Source: Pseudomonadales bacterium
Lineage (GTDB): Bacteria; Pseudomonadota; Gammaproteobacteria; Pseudomonadales; UBA7239
DNA: 64,000 nucleotides
Direction: 5' to 3'
Assembly: GCA_041395665.1 (NCBI GenBank)
Contig: JAWLAB010000001.1
Coordinates: 381,828 to 445,827 of the forward strand
The notes below the pieces were generated by a model, which saw nothing but the letters and a program-made list of their open reading frames with translations, did not search any database and was not told where the DNA came from. The position numbers and the translations under genes were made by a program. Of the stretch, positions 53,059-61,466 are shown in pieces (the stretch's first letter is position 1; every line of letters starts with the position of its first letter).

Positions 53059-54395
53059 CGCGCGTTTTTCTTCTCAAAGACGATCACACTTTGAATTTTG
53101 TGATCAGCTATGCTTTCCGTTTCAAAATAGTATTGCCCAATCACAAAGCAAGTATTGCCAGCGGGAATCAGCCCTAGGTGTTCAAGAAATAGTCCATTTA
53201 AGGTGCGCGCACTGTTGGGTTTGACGGGCAAATGCCAATCGAGGTGTTTGTTGATATCGCGAATATTGGCACTGCAGTTGATGCGAAAAAAATCATTGGG
53301 CAAGCGTTCAAACTCACTGTTGCTTTCGCCCAAGTTGGTCGTGAATTCGCCGACAATTTCTTCCAGAATATCTTCCAGTGTCACAATGCCCTGTACATCA
53401 CCGTATTCATCAACCACGAGGCCGATGCGTCGTTTTTCTTTTTGAAAATTGAGCAGCTGTGTATTCAGTGGCGTTGTTTCTGGCACAAAATACGGTTCGC
53501 GCATATTGGCGAGGATAAAGTCGCGCACATCGCGTTCATTGGCGGCATCATCGTACAAGCGCCCGATGCGACGCATGTGCAAAATACCAAGAATGTTGTT
53601 TATTTCACCTTGGTAAACGGGAACGCGCGTATATTCAGTTTTGCACAGCAGTGCCATGATTTCTGCATCACTGCGACTCATGTCGATACCAGTAACTTGT
53701 GCGCGTGGCACCATGATGCCTTGCACAGTCATTTGGCCGAGGTCGAGGATGTTGAGCAACATACCGCGATAGCGCGGTGAAATAATTTTTCCTGATTCGC
53801 GCACCACAGTGCGCAACTCATCAGCGCTTAACTGATCGCTGTTGGCTTTATCCGGTGTGATACCAAAAAGACGCAAAAAACTGTTGGATATGACATTGGT
53901 GAACCACACCAGAGGGTAGAGAATTTTGAGTAGCGGATACAACACATAGCTGGCGGGAAACGCGATGCGTTCTGGATACAGTGCGCCCAGCATTTTGGGA
54001 ATAATTTCTGCAAAAATAATCGTCACTAGCGTCATGACAAAAGTAGCAATCGCTGCACCCGTGCTGCCGTAAATGCGTTGTACGACAATCGCCGCTATCG
54101 CAGCAGTAGCGGCATTGGCAAGGTTGTTGCCGATGAGAACAATGCCAAAAAAGCGGTCGGGACGGGACAGTAAAAAGTCCACCAGTTTTGCTGCGCGATG
54201 GTTTTTTTTAATCAAATGGCGCAGTTTGTAGCGATTCAGTGAAACGATACCGGTTTCCGCACCGGAAAAGAAAGCGCCCAAAAGCGTGAGACAAGCCAAT
54301 ACACCGATCAGCAGGCCTATGGAAATGTCGTCCAAGGTGTTGCCTGTAAAAGAAACAAGGTCTCTTATTGTCAGAAAATAATCAGGCTTACGCAA
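53055..54395 (-). CDS. CorB/CorC-HlyC family transporter (DUF21-CBS)
   Basis: The 446-residue inner-membrane protein has a DUF21 domain with four hydrophobic helices (GAFFSGAETGIVSLNRYKLR and GNNLANAATAAIAAIV, about 25-200), two CBS domains (about 220-340, with VPRAQVTGIDMS and LVVDEYGDVQGIVTLEDILE) and a CorC/HlyC C-terminal domain. Such proteins are linked to magnesium/cobalt efflux. The first 25 residues before the first helix are less typical, and a shorter start is possible. It follows the CcsA-like gene by 25 bases. Confidence 0.88.
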   Translation of the reverse strand: MRKPDYFLTIRDLVSFTGNTLDDISIGLLIGVLACLTLLGAFFSGAETGIVSLNRYKLRHLIKKNHRAAKLVDFLLSRPDRFFGIVLIGNNLANAATAAIAAIVVQRIYGSTGAAIATFVMTLVTIIFAEIIPKMLGALYPERIAFPASYVLYPLLKILYPLVWFTNVISNSFLRLFGITPDKANSDQLSADELRTVVRESGKIISPRYRGMLLNILDLGQMTVQGIMVPRAQVTGIDMSRSDAEIMALLCKTEYTRVPVYQGEINNILGILHMRRIGRLYDDAANERDVRDFILANMREPYFVPETTPLNTQLLNFQKEKRRIGLVVDEYGDVQGIVTLEDILEEIVGEFTTNLGESNSEFERLPNDFFRINCSANIRDINKHLDWHLPVKPNSARTLNGLFLEHLGLIPAGNTCFVIGQYYFETESIADHKIQSVIVFEKKNAR

Positions 54396-54420
54396 CCGTT
54401 AGTCGTTGTTGCTTATACGC

Positions 54421-55236
54421 TTACGCGCTATGCAGCAGAATTTCCAAGACTAATTTGGTGCCGAAATAGGCGAGCATCAAGGCGATAAAACCGCCGAGCG
54501 TCCAACGAATGGCCTGCTTGCCGCGCCAACCGTGTCGATACCTTCCCCACAGCAATATGCAGTACACCAGCAGAGCGCCAAACGAGAAAAACATTTTGTG
54601 TGCTAAATGCTGCGCCAGTATGTCTTGTAAAAACAGCAAGCCACTGGCAATGGACAAAGCCAGCAACACCGAGCCAGCCCACAGCATTTGAAACAATAAA
54701 AACTCCATCGTTTGCAGTGGAGGCAGTTGAGCCATCACTTTTTGTAATTGTTTTGTTTTGAGCAAATGGTCTTGCAGGGCGAGTGCTAAAGCCTGCATCG
54801 CTGCGATGGTGAGAATGCTGTAGGAAAGAATGGATAACAAAATATGCAGTGCTTGAGGGTAAGTCAGCGAGTGAGGCGTGTAAGGACTTTCAATCAGAAT
54901 AGAACAGAGAACGCTGATGGCCGTCATCACAAAAAATGGCGGCAGTAGTATCGGCAGAGGAAGGCGAAAGCTGCTGGCAAACACCGTTATGCAAATAACC
55001 CAAAAAATGAGTGACGACACACGAAAAAAAGAAAAATTAAAACCAGCGGTTGTATCTATTAATGCATAAAGACTAAAACCGTGTAGGCTCAAAGCGGCTA
55101 CCGCGATGGCAATATACAAAGCGTGCGGTGTGCTGGGTGTGGTTGGCGAAACGGTTGAGTGCCAGTTGCGCCATCGCCAACCGGCTAAATAGGTATAGAA
55201 AAAACAAGCGAGCAATCCAGCCAGTGTGGTTGACAT
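54421..55236 (-). CDS. CcsA-like inner membrane protein (YpjD family)
   Basis: The 271-residue protein is mostly hydrophobic with about eight helices. It shows the cytochrome c assembly-type pattern HILLSILSYSILTIAAMQAL and HKMFFSFGALLVYCILLWG with conserved histidines, as in YpjD. In other gammaproteobacteria this gene lies beside corB and ffh; ffh is not in the window. The E. coli role is undefined. Confidence 0.85.
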   Translation of the reverse strand: MSTTLAGLLACFFYTYLAGWRWRNWHSTVSPTTPSTPHALYIAIAVAALSLHGFSLYALIDTTAGFNFSFFRVSSLIFWVICITVFASSFRLPLPILLPPFFVMTAISVLCSILIESPYTPHSLTYPQALHILLSILSYSILTIAAMQALALALQDHLLKTKQLQKVMAQLPPLQTMEFLLFQMLWAGSVLLALSIASGLLFLQDILAQHLAHKMFFSFGALLVYCILLWGRYRHGWRGKQAIRWTLGGFIALMLAYFGTKLVLEILLHSA

Positions 55237-55313
55237 AGCAATCGATTCAATCCGCGAAAGTGTTCAGTGTGGCACAGACTACGGTTGAGAAAAACGCGAA
55301 ATGAAAATCGCGG

Positions 55314-55343
55314 GTAAAAAAAGAGGCACCGTAGTGCCTCTTT
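55314..55343 (-). terminator. Rho-independent terminator of the P450 gene
   Basis: On the minus strand AAAGAGGCAC, a 4-base loop and GTGCCTCTTT form a perfect 10-bp stem (55320-55343), followed by further T residues to 55314. It lies 20 bases after the P450 stop (55363). Confidence 0.85.
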
Positions 55344-55362
55344 CATCGTGCTAGGGCTTGAA

Positions 55363-56574
55363 TCAATGAGGTTTGAATTTGATCACTACCTTGCCCCAGC
55401 CGGACAAATGCTCGCCGTAAACGCGCTCGCATTGATCTCCAACCACTTCAAAGTCTGGTGCAGCTTTCAGGATTTCCTCAACAAGGATACAGCCCATCAA
55501 CACGCCCAAATGCAAGCCAAGGCACTTGTGGCCACCGTGACCAAACATCAAACTCTTCGCCGTAGGTTGACGATACAAGTCGAACTTATCTGGATCGGGG
55601 TGGATGGTTTCATCGCGTTCAGCAGAGGCGTACAAAAACAACACCGGCTGACCTGCTTTGATTTCGACGCCATTCAATTCGAAATCGCGCTTCGCGGTCC
55701 GCGCCAACATGTTGGTGGGCTGGTCAAAGCGTATGGTTTCTAGGAAGGCTTTGCGTGCCAGATCAAATTTGCCTTCTTTTGCTTCGGCCAGTACAGCGGC
55801 TTTCTGATCCGGATTGTTCTGCAAGTTCCAGAAAGTGCCGGCAACAGTAATTGGCGTAGTTTCAGAGCCGACAACCAATAACGAAAACAGGTGGAACATC
55901 ATCTCTTCGTCGGTGAGTGTGCGCCCTTCGACATTGGCTTCTAAGAAGATTTTGGTATAGCGCTGTGCCAGCGCAGGGTCGTTGCGCAGCTGGTGAACAT
56001 ATTGACCAAAGTAGCCAAATAACTCCTGCGCTGCCGCTTGGTTGCGCGGTGAGCTACCGCCCACTTGGCCTTCTTCACGGTGCAGCATGTCATCGATCAA
56101 TGCGCGCCATTTTTCAGCGTCTTCGCGCGGTAGACCGAGGTTGTGGCCGGCGTTGATACAGGTAACGCGGTTGGCGAGTTCACTGTAAATGTCGAACTGA
56201 CCTTTTTTCAGCAGTGGAGCCAGTATTTCTTTGGTGAGTGCACGCAGGCGCGCTTCTTGTTCGCGCACACCTTCTGGCGTGAACTCATGGCGAATCAGAC
56301 CGCGCCATTTGCGGTGATCTGGTGCATCCATGGTCATAAAGGTGACAGGCACGGGCTCGCCCAGCAACACCTGTCCTGGTGTTTGACCCTTGGTGAAGGT
56401 GCAGTTGTCGTCCACTTTGCTGCTCGCATCCCAAATGTCTTGGAAACGCGCCAGCGCCCAACCGTTGTACTTCGGCATAAAGTGCGGCTTGCCTTCTTTA
56501 CGCATGGCGGCATAAAGGGCATAAGGATCCTTCATGGCTTCGTGGGAATAGGGATCGTAATCAACTGTGCTCAT
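55363..56574 (-). CDS. Cytochrome P450
   Basis: The 403-residue soluble monooxygenase has the I-helix region LLVVGSETTPITVAGTFWNL, the ExxR pair in FLETIRFDQPTNML, and the haem loop SLMFGHGGHKCLGLHLG with Cys351 as iron ligand. GGAG seven bases upstream supports ATG 56574 (MSTVDYDPYSHEA); the frame is open to 56610. No ferredoxin or reductase is next to it, so its electron partner is encoded elsewhere. The substrate cannot be read. It stands between convergent or divergent housekeeping genes, at a place where other gammaproteobacteria have prmA. Confidence 0.93.
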   Translation of the reverse strand: MSTVDYDPYSHEAMKDPYALYAAMRKEGKPHFMPKYNGWALARFQDIWDASSKVDDNCTFTKGQTPGQVLLGEPVPVTFMTMDAPDHRKWRGLIRHEFTPEGVREQEARLRALTKEILAPLLKKGQFDIYSELANRVTCINAGHNLGLPREDAEKWRALIDDMLHREEGQVGGSSPRNQAAAQELFGYFGQYVHQLRNDPALAQRYTKIFLEANVEGRTLTDEEMMFHLFSLLVVGSETTPITVAGTFWNLQNNPDQKAAVLAEAKEGKFDLARKAFLETIRFDQPTNMLARTAKRDFELNGVEIKAGQPVLFLYASAERDETIHPDPDKFDLYRQPTAKSLMFGHGGHKCLGLHLGVLMGCILVEEILKAAPDFEVVGDQCERVYGEHLSGWGKVVIKFKPH

Positions 56575-56803
56575 GTAGGTACTCCGACTTCTGAATGGGT
56601 GTCGCTGCATTGTGCCGCAAACAATCCCGTGTACACCAGTCAGGTTCTGCCAATGTCTTGCGGTAAATCAAAACGACAAACATCGTAGGTGCAGAGGGTC
56701 ATTGCGGAATTGTTATGCGCGAAAAATATACATCCTGCTCAAACCTGCCTAAACTACGCGCAACCGAAATCTATGTAAAAACGACAGGGAATTAAGGATA
56801 CGC

Positions 56804-58171
56804 ATGAGCAACATGGTGACCCGCTGTCCTCAGTGCCATACCTCCTTCCGCGTCACGGAAGACCATCTCAAGCTGGCCAATGGCGCTGTGCGCTGCGGCT
56901 CTTGCTTGCTGGTATTTCAAGCACGCCAGCACTGGATTAACCCAACCGCTGAAACAACAGCAACGGATTCTTCTTCGAATACGCCTACGCCCAACAGCCG
57001 GTTTCAGTTGGATGCGTCGTCGCAAAATGGCGCGGCTGACTCAGTATCCACAGCCCAGCCTAAAATTGAAAACGAGACGCCCGCCGATAGTTATCGTCCC
57101 AGTGAAACACTGGATTTAGGTGTGCCGATAGAAGCAGTTGGCGCAGTGGCCAATCCGAAGAAAATAGACGATATCGGCGATGACGACAAAATCAGTGACG
57201 ATACAGATTTGAGAGAAGAAGACGAAGAGCCGGTCATTGCATCATCGGTAACGGGTCTTGATAGTGATTACGCCAGTGTATTTGGCGACATGATGGATGC
57301 ACCTCGCAGCGCAGCGCAGGATGCTGCTCTGGATAACTTCAATAATTTTGATGACATACTCGACGATACCAATTTGCAACAAGATCATCATGACGCAGCC
57401 GTTGATGAGTCGTGGGCCAAAAATCTTTTGGACGATGAATTGCCGAAGCCTGAGACGCAGACGATTGATTTGAACGCCGTCGATGATGTGCGTGATATTT
57501 TGCAAGACTTTGCCAATCCCGTTGATGTGGATGCAGCCAGTCGCGATCTTGGTTTTGGGCATCGCGATCCTTTTGCGGCAAAAGACTTGGGTAGTACGCA
57601 GGGCAGTCATCGCTCAGAAATGATTGCGCATATCGATCCGCTGCCGGTTGATTTACTGTCTACGCGCGCCGGTCAACTAAAACAAGATTGGAAAGTGACA
57701 CTGCAAGGGAGTGGAATTATTGCGGCGCTATTCGTGTTGTTGATTGCGCAATATGTATTTTTTAATTTCAATCGATTAGCAAAAACCAGCACCAGTAGGC
57801 CGTACATACAAACAATTTGTCATGTGTTCCGCTGCGAGTTACCAGTAGTAGAAAATTGGCGCTACATCAAAATTCAAAACTTGGTAGTGCGCAAGCATGC
57901 GCAATTACCGAATGCTTTGGTGGTTGATGCCATGTTGTTGAATGTGACAGATCAGGATCTACCCTTTCCAGCATTAGATTTATATTTCAGTGATCTAGTG
58001 AAAACGCCGATAGCCAGTCGCCGTTTTAATCCTTCGGAATATTTATCCGGTGAATTGAGTGGTCAAACGATGATGCCAGCAGGCCGGCCGGTGCATATTG
58101 CATTGGAAGTGGTTAATCCGGGCGCAGAAGCAGTGAATTGGAGTATGTCGGTGGCAGGTAATGTTGAGTAA
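56804..58171 (+). CDS. DUF3426 protein with MJ0042 zinc finger
   Basis: The 455-residue protein starts with the zinc-finger CPQCHTSFRVTEDHLKLANG then CGSC, followed by a long acidic, low-complexity segment (about 45-290), one membrane helix (GIIAALFVLLIAQYVFFNF, about 304-322) and a C-terminal DUF3426 domain in the periplasm. The family is conserved near prmA and fis, and its function is unknown. AAGGA precedes ATG 56804. It overlaps the fis gene by 11 bases. Confidence 0.85.
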   Translation: MSNMVTRCPQCHTSFRVTEDHLKLANGAVRCGSCLLVFQARQHWINPTAETTATDSSSNTPTPNSRFQLDASSQNGAADSVSTAQPKIENETPADSYRPSETLDLGVPIEAVGAVANPKKIDDIGDDDKISDDTDLREEDEEPVIASSVTGLDSDYASVFGDMMDAPRSAAQDAALDNFNNFDDILDDTNLQQDHHDAAVDESWAKNLLDDELPKPETQTIDLNAVDDVRDILQDFANPVDVDAASRDLGFGHRDPFAAKDLGSTQGSHRSEMIAHIDPLPVDLLSTRAGQLKQDWKVTLQGSGIIAALFVLLIAQYVFFNFNRLAKTSTSRPYIQTICHVFRCELPVVENWRYIKIQNLVVRKHAQLPNALVVDAMLLNVTDQDLPFPALDLYFSDLVKTPIASRRFNPSEYLSGELSGQTMMPAGRPVHIALEVVNPGAEAVNWSMSVAGNVE

Positions 58172-58454
58172 GTGTGCAGAAATTGAATTACCGGCTGATG
58201 AAGTAAAAACTGAAGCCGTGCCTAATTATCAAACAATCCGCTGCTGTGTAGAAAATTCTCTGCGAAATTATTTTAGCCATCTCGATGGTCAACCAGCGGT
58301 GGATATTTACGCCATGGTGCTGGCCGAAGTGGAAGCGCCTTTGTTGGAAGTGGTGTTGGAATACACGCGCAACAACCAAGTGCGTGCTGCGGAAGTGTTA
58401 GGTTTGAATCGCGGTACGCTGCGTAAAAAGCTCAAGCAGTACAACCTGCTGTAA
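58161..58454 (+). CDS. fis: DNA-binding protein Fis
   Basis: The 97-residue nucleoid protein bends DNA and tunes rRNA and growth-phase genes. The C-terminal helix-turn-helix NNQVRAAEVLGLNRGTLRKK is the strongest match, with EAPLLEVVLEYT before it. The N-terminal ~25 residues are variable. Its start overlaps the DUF3426 gene, and a terminator follows before purH. Confidence 0.92.
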   Translation: MLSKCAEIELPADEVKTEAVPNYQTIRCCVENSLRNYFSHLDGQPAVDIYAMVLAEVEAPLLEVVLEYTRNNQVRAAEVLGLNRGTLRKKLKQYNLL

Positions 58455-58474
58455 GGAAACAGCAGTTAAATAGA

Positions 58475-58498
58475 AGGAGGCAACGGCCTCCTTTTTTA
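58475..58498 (+). terminator. Rho-independent terminator after fis
   Basis: AGGAGGC, loop AACG and GCCTCCT form a 7-bp stem followed by TTTTT, 20 bases after the fis stop. Confidence 0.85.
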
Positions 58499-58531
58499 TT
58501 CACTTTTTATTGATTGATGATTGGAGTTTTT

Positions 58532-60103
58532 ATGTCAGCTGTAATACCTGTACGCCGCGCTTTGATTTCCGTTTCTGATAAAACAGGCATTGTGGAATTT
58601 GCGCAAGCGTTGGCAGTACGCGGCGTGCAATTGTTGTCTACGGGCGGCACTTATCGTTTGTTGCGCGATAACAATATTGCCGTAACAGAAGTCTCCGATC
58701 ACACCGGTTTTCCAGAAATGATGGACGGTCGCGTGAAAACGCTGCACCCCAAAATTCACGGCGGCATCCTCGGTCGTCGCGGGCAAGACGATGCTGTGAT
58801 GCAAGAACACAATATCGCGCCGATAGATTTGGTAGTAGTGAATCTGTATCCCTTCGCACACACCGTCGCTAAACCGAATTGCTCGTTAGAAGATGCTATC
58901 GAAAATATTGATATTGGCGGGCCGACTATGGTGCGCGCAGCAGCAAAAAATCATGAGCATGTAGGCATCGTCGTCAACAGCAGTGATTACGCGCGCGTGC
59001 TACAAGCGTTAGACAATGACAAAGGCTTAACGCACGCCCTGCGTTTTGATTTAGCGGTGAAAGCGTTTGAACACACCGCGCAGTACGACGGCATGATCGC
59101 CAACTATCTCGGTGCGCGCGTAACGGAAACCGTAGAAAAATTTCCGCGCACTTTCAACGCGCAGCTCATCAAAGCACAAGAGCTGCGTTACGGTGAAAAC
59201 CCGCATCAGGCCGCCGCATTTTATGTAGAAGCATCGCCGCAGGAAGTGAGCATTGCCACCGCTAAACAATTGCAAGGTAAGGAGTTGTCGTACAACAACA
59301 TTGCTGATACCGATGCCGCGTTGGAATGCGTAAAAACTTTTGTGAAGCCGGCGTGTGTGATTGTGAAACACGCCAATCCTTGCGGTGTGGCGGTGTCACT
59401 GGATGGTATTCATGCTGCTTACGATTTGGCGTATGCCACGGATCCTGAATCGGCATTTGGTGGCATTATTGCGTTTAACCGCGAGTTGGATGCAGCGACA
59501 GCAAAAGCGATCGTCGATCGTCAATTTGTGGAAGTGATTATTGCGCCAGCGGTGGCGAGCGATGCGCTACCTGTTTTAGCCGCCAAACAAAATATTCGCG
59601 TGATGGTTTGCGGTGCATTGCCTGAGCAGCGTGCAGCGCAGTGGGATTGGAAGCGCGTCAACGGCGGTTTGTTAGTGCAAGACCTCGATATCGGCATGAT
59701 CAAAAATTCTGATTTAAAAATTGTTACGCAACGCGCGCCGACCGAGGCAGAAATTCACGATTGTATTTTTGCTTGGAAAGTTGCGAAGTATGTGAAATCC
59801 AACGCGATTGTTTATGCTAAAAATCGTCAAACGATTGGTGTGGGTGCGGGGCAGATGAGCCGCGTTAATTCTGCACGCATTGCTGCAATCAAAGCCGAAC
59901 ATGCTGGTTTGTCTGTGCAAGGCGCAGTGATGGCATCCGATGCTTTCTTTCCTTTCCGCGATGGCATCGACAACGCCGCCAAAGTCGGCATCAGTTGCGT
60001 GATTCAACCCGGTGGCTCAATGCGTGATGAAGAAGTGATCGCCGCCGCCAACGAACACGGCATGGCGATGGTGTTTACGGGTATGCGTCATTTCCGCCAC
60101 TGA
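58532..60103 (+). CDS. purH: Bifunctional AICAR formyltransferase/IMP cyclohydrolase
   Basis: Performs the last two steps of IMP synthesis. The 523-residue product has the MGS-like cyclohydrolase domain (RRALISVSDKTGIVEFAQAL, STGGTYRLL and GRVKTLHPKIHGGILGRR) and the formyltransferase domain with AELRYGENPHQ-type QELRYGENPHQAAAFY and VKHANPCGVA. GGAG five bases upstream supports ATG 58532; the frame is open to 58514. It is followed 9 bases later by purD. Confidence 0.97.
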   Translation: MSAVIPVRRALISVSDKTGIVEFAQALAVRGVQLLSTGGTYRLLRDNNIAVTEVSDHTGFPEMMDGRVKTLHPKIHGGILGRRGQDDAVMQEHNIAPIDLVVVNLYPFAHTVAKPNCSLEDAIENIDIGGPTMVRAAAKNHEHVGIVVNSSDYARVLQALDNDKGLTHALRFDLAVKAFEHTAQYDGMIANYLGARVTETVEKFPRTFNAQLIKAQELRYGENPHQAAAFYVEASPQEVSIATAKQLQGKELSYNNIADTDAALECVKTFVKPACVIVKHANPCGVAVSLDGIHAAYDLAYATDPESAFGGIIAFNRELDAATAKAIVDRQFVEVIIAPAVASDALPVLAAKQNIRVMVCGALPEQRAAQWDWKRVNGGLLVQDLDIGMIKNSDLKIVTQRAPTEAEIHDCIFAWKVAKYVKSNAIVYAKNRQTIGVGAGQMSRVNSARIAAIKAEHAGLSVQGAVMASDAFFPFRDGIDNAAKVGISCVIQPGGSMRDEEVIAAANEHGMAMVFTGMRHFRH

Positions 60104-60112
60104 GGTCACACG

Positions 60113-61405
60113 ATGAACATTTTAATTTTAGGTTCCGGCGGCCGCGAACACGCGTTAGCTTGGAAGTGCGCGCAGGATGATCGTGTCAAAAAAGTGTTTG
60201 TTGCGCCTGGCAATGCGGGCACAGCCACCGAAAATAAATGCGAAAACATTGCGCTCAATATTTTGGATAACGATGCGCTAATTGCGTTTGCGAAAGACAA
60301 TGTGCAACTCACCATCGTTGGCCCCGAAGCGCCGTTGGTGAACGGCGTAGTGGATGCTTTTCGTACGGCGGGATTAAAAGTTTTTGGCCCCACGCAACAC
60401 GCCGCGCAATTGGAAGGCTCCAAAGCTTTTGCAAAAGATTTTCTCGCGCGTCACCACATTCCCACCGCGTTTTATTCTGTGTTTACAGCAGTGGAACCTG
60501 CGCTCGCTTATGTGCGAGAAAAAGGCGCACCTATCGTCATCAAAGCGGACGGCTTGGCGGCAGGCAAAGGCGTGATCGTCGCGATGACTCTGGCGGAAGC
60601 GGAAGACGCCGTGCGCGATATGTTGGCGGACAACAAATTCGGTGCAGCAGGAGCGCGTGTCGTTGTTGAGGAGTTTCTCGACGGCGAAGAAGCGAGCTTC
60701 ATCGTGATGGTCGATGGCAAAACCGCATTGCCGATGGCAACCAGCCAAGATCACAAGCGCGTGGGCGACGGCGACACCGGCCTCAACACGGGCGGCATGG
60801 GTGCGTATTCACCTGCACCCGTGGTGACTGCCGAAGTTCACGCGCGGGTGATGCGCGAAGTCATCGAGCCCACCGTGCGTGGCATGGCGGCGGAAGGGCA
60901 TCCTTACACCGGCTTTCTCTATGCGGGTTTGATGATCGACGCCAGCGGCGCACCGAAAGTGATCGAGTTCAATTGTCGTTTTGGTGATCCTGAAACACAG
61001 CCAATCATGATGCGTTTGCAGTCTTCTTTGGTTGCTTTGGTCGAACAAGCACTGGCAGAGCAGTTAGATAGCGCGCAGGCAGCGTGGGATGAACGCCCCG
61101 CGCTCGGCGTGGTATTGGCGGCGGGCGGTTACCCTGGTGATGTGGCAAAAGGTGCGGTGATTCAGGGTTTGGATACTGCTGTTGCCAACGCAAAAGTATT
61201 TCATGCGGGCACAGCAATGAAAGATGGTGCGGTGGTCACACAAGGCGGCCGCGTTTTATGCGCGACAGCTTTGGGGCAGACAGTAGCCGAGGCGCAGCAG
61301 ACTGCGTACTATCTGGCAGACAGGATTCGTTGGGACGGCATGTTTATGCGCAAAGATATCGGTTGGCGCGCAATTGCACGAGAAAGAGCAAAAACGGAAA
61401 TCTAG
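60113..61405 (+). CDS. purD: Phosphoribosylamine-glycine ligase
   Basis: Joins glycine to phosphoribosylamine in purine synthesis, using an ATP-grasp fold. The 430-residue protein has ILGSGGREHALAWKCAQDD, VGPEAPLVNGVVD, the loop PIVIKADGLAAGKGVIVAMT and the signature RFGDPETQPIMMRL. Its position after purH is conserved. Confidence 0.97.
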   Translation: MNILILGSGGREHALAWKCAQDDRVKKVFVAPGNAGTATENKCENIALNILDNDALIAFAKDNVQLTIVGPEAPLVNGVVDAFRTAGLKVFGPTQHAAQLEGSKAFAKDFLARHHIPTAFYSVFTAVEPALAYVREKGAPIVIKADGLAAGKGVIVAMTLAEAEDAVRDMLADNKFGAAGARVVVEEFLDGEEASFIVMVDGKTALPMATSQDHKRVGDGDTGLNTGGMGAYSPAPVVTAEVHARVMREVIEPTVRGMAAEGHPYTGFLYAGLMIDASGAPKVIEFNCRFGDPETQPIMMRLQSSLVALVEQALAEQLDSAQAAWDERPALGVVLAAGGYPGDVAKGAVIQGLDTAVANAKVFHAGTAMKDGAVVTQGGRVLCATALGQTVAEAQQTAYYLADRIRWDGMFMRKDIGWRAIARERAKTEI

Positions 61406-61466
61406 TAAAACGGAAGTTAACAAAACAGGAATTCACTAAGGGAGCGGCTCTGCCGAATGTATCGCT

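Noticed and set aside
55348..55743. 131-residue plus-strand open frame opposite the P450 gene
   Set aside because: It begins within the terminator region and is antisense to the haem-binding end of the P450; no independent support.
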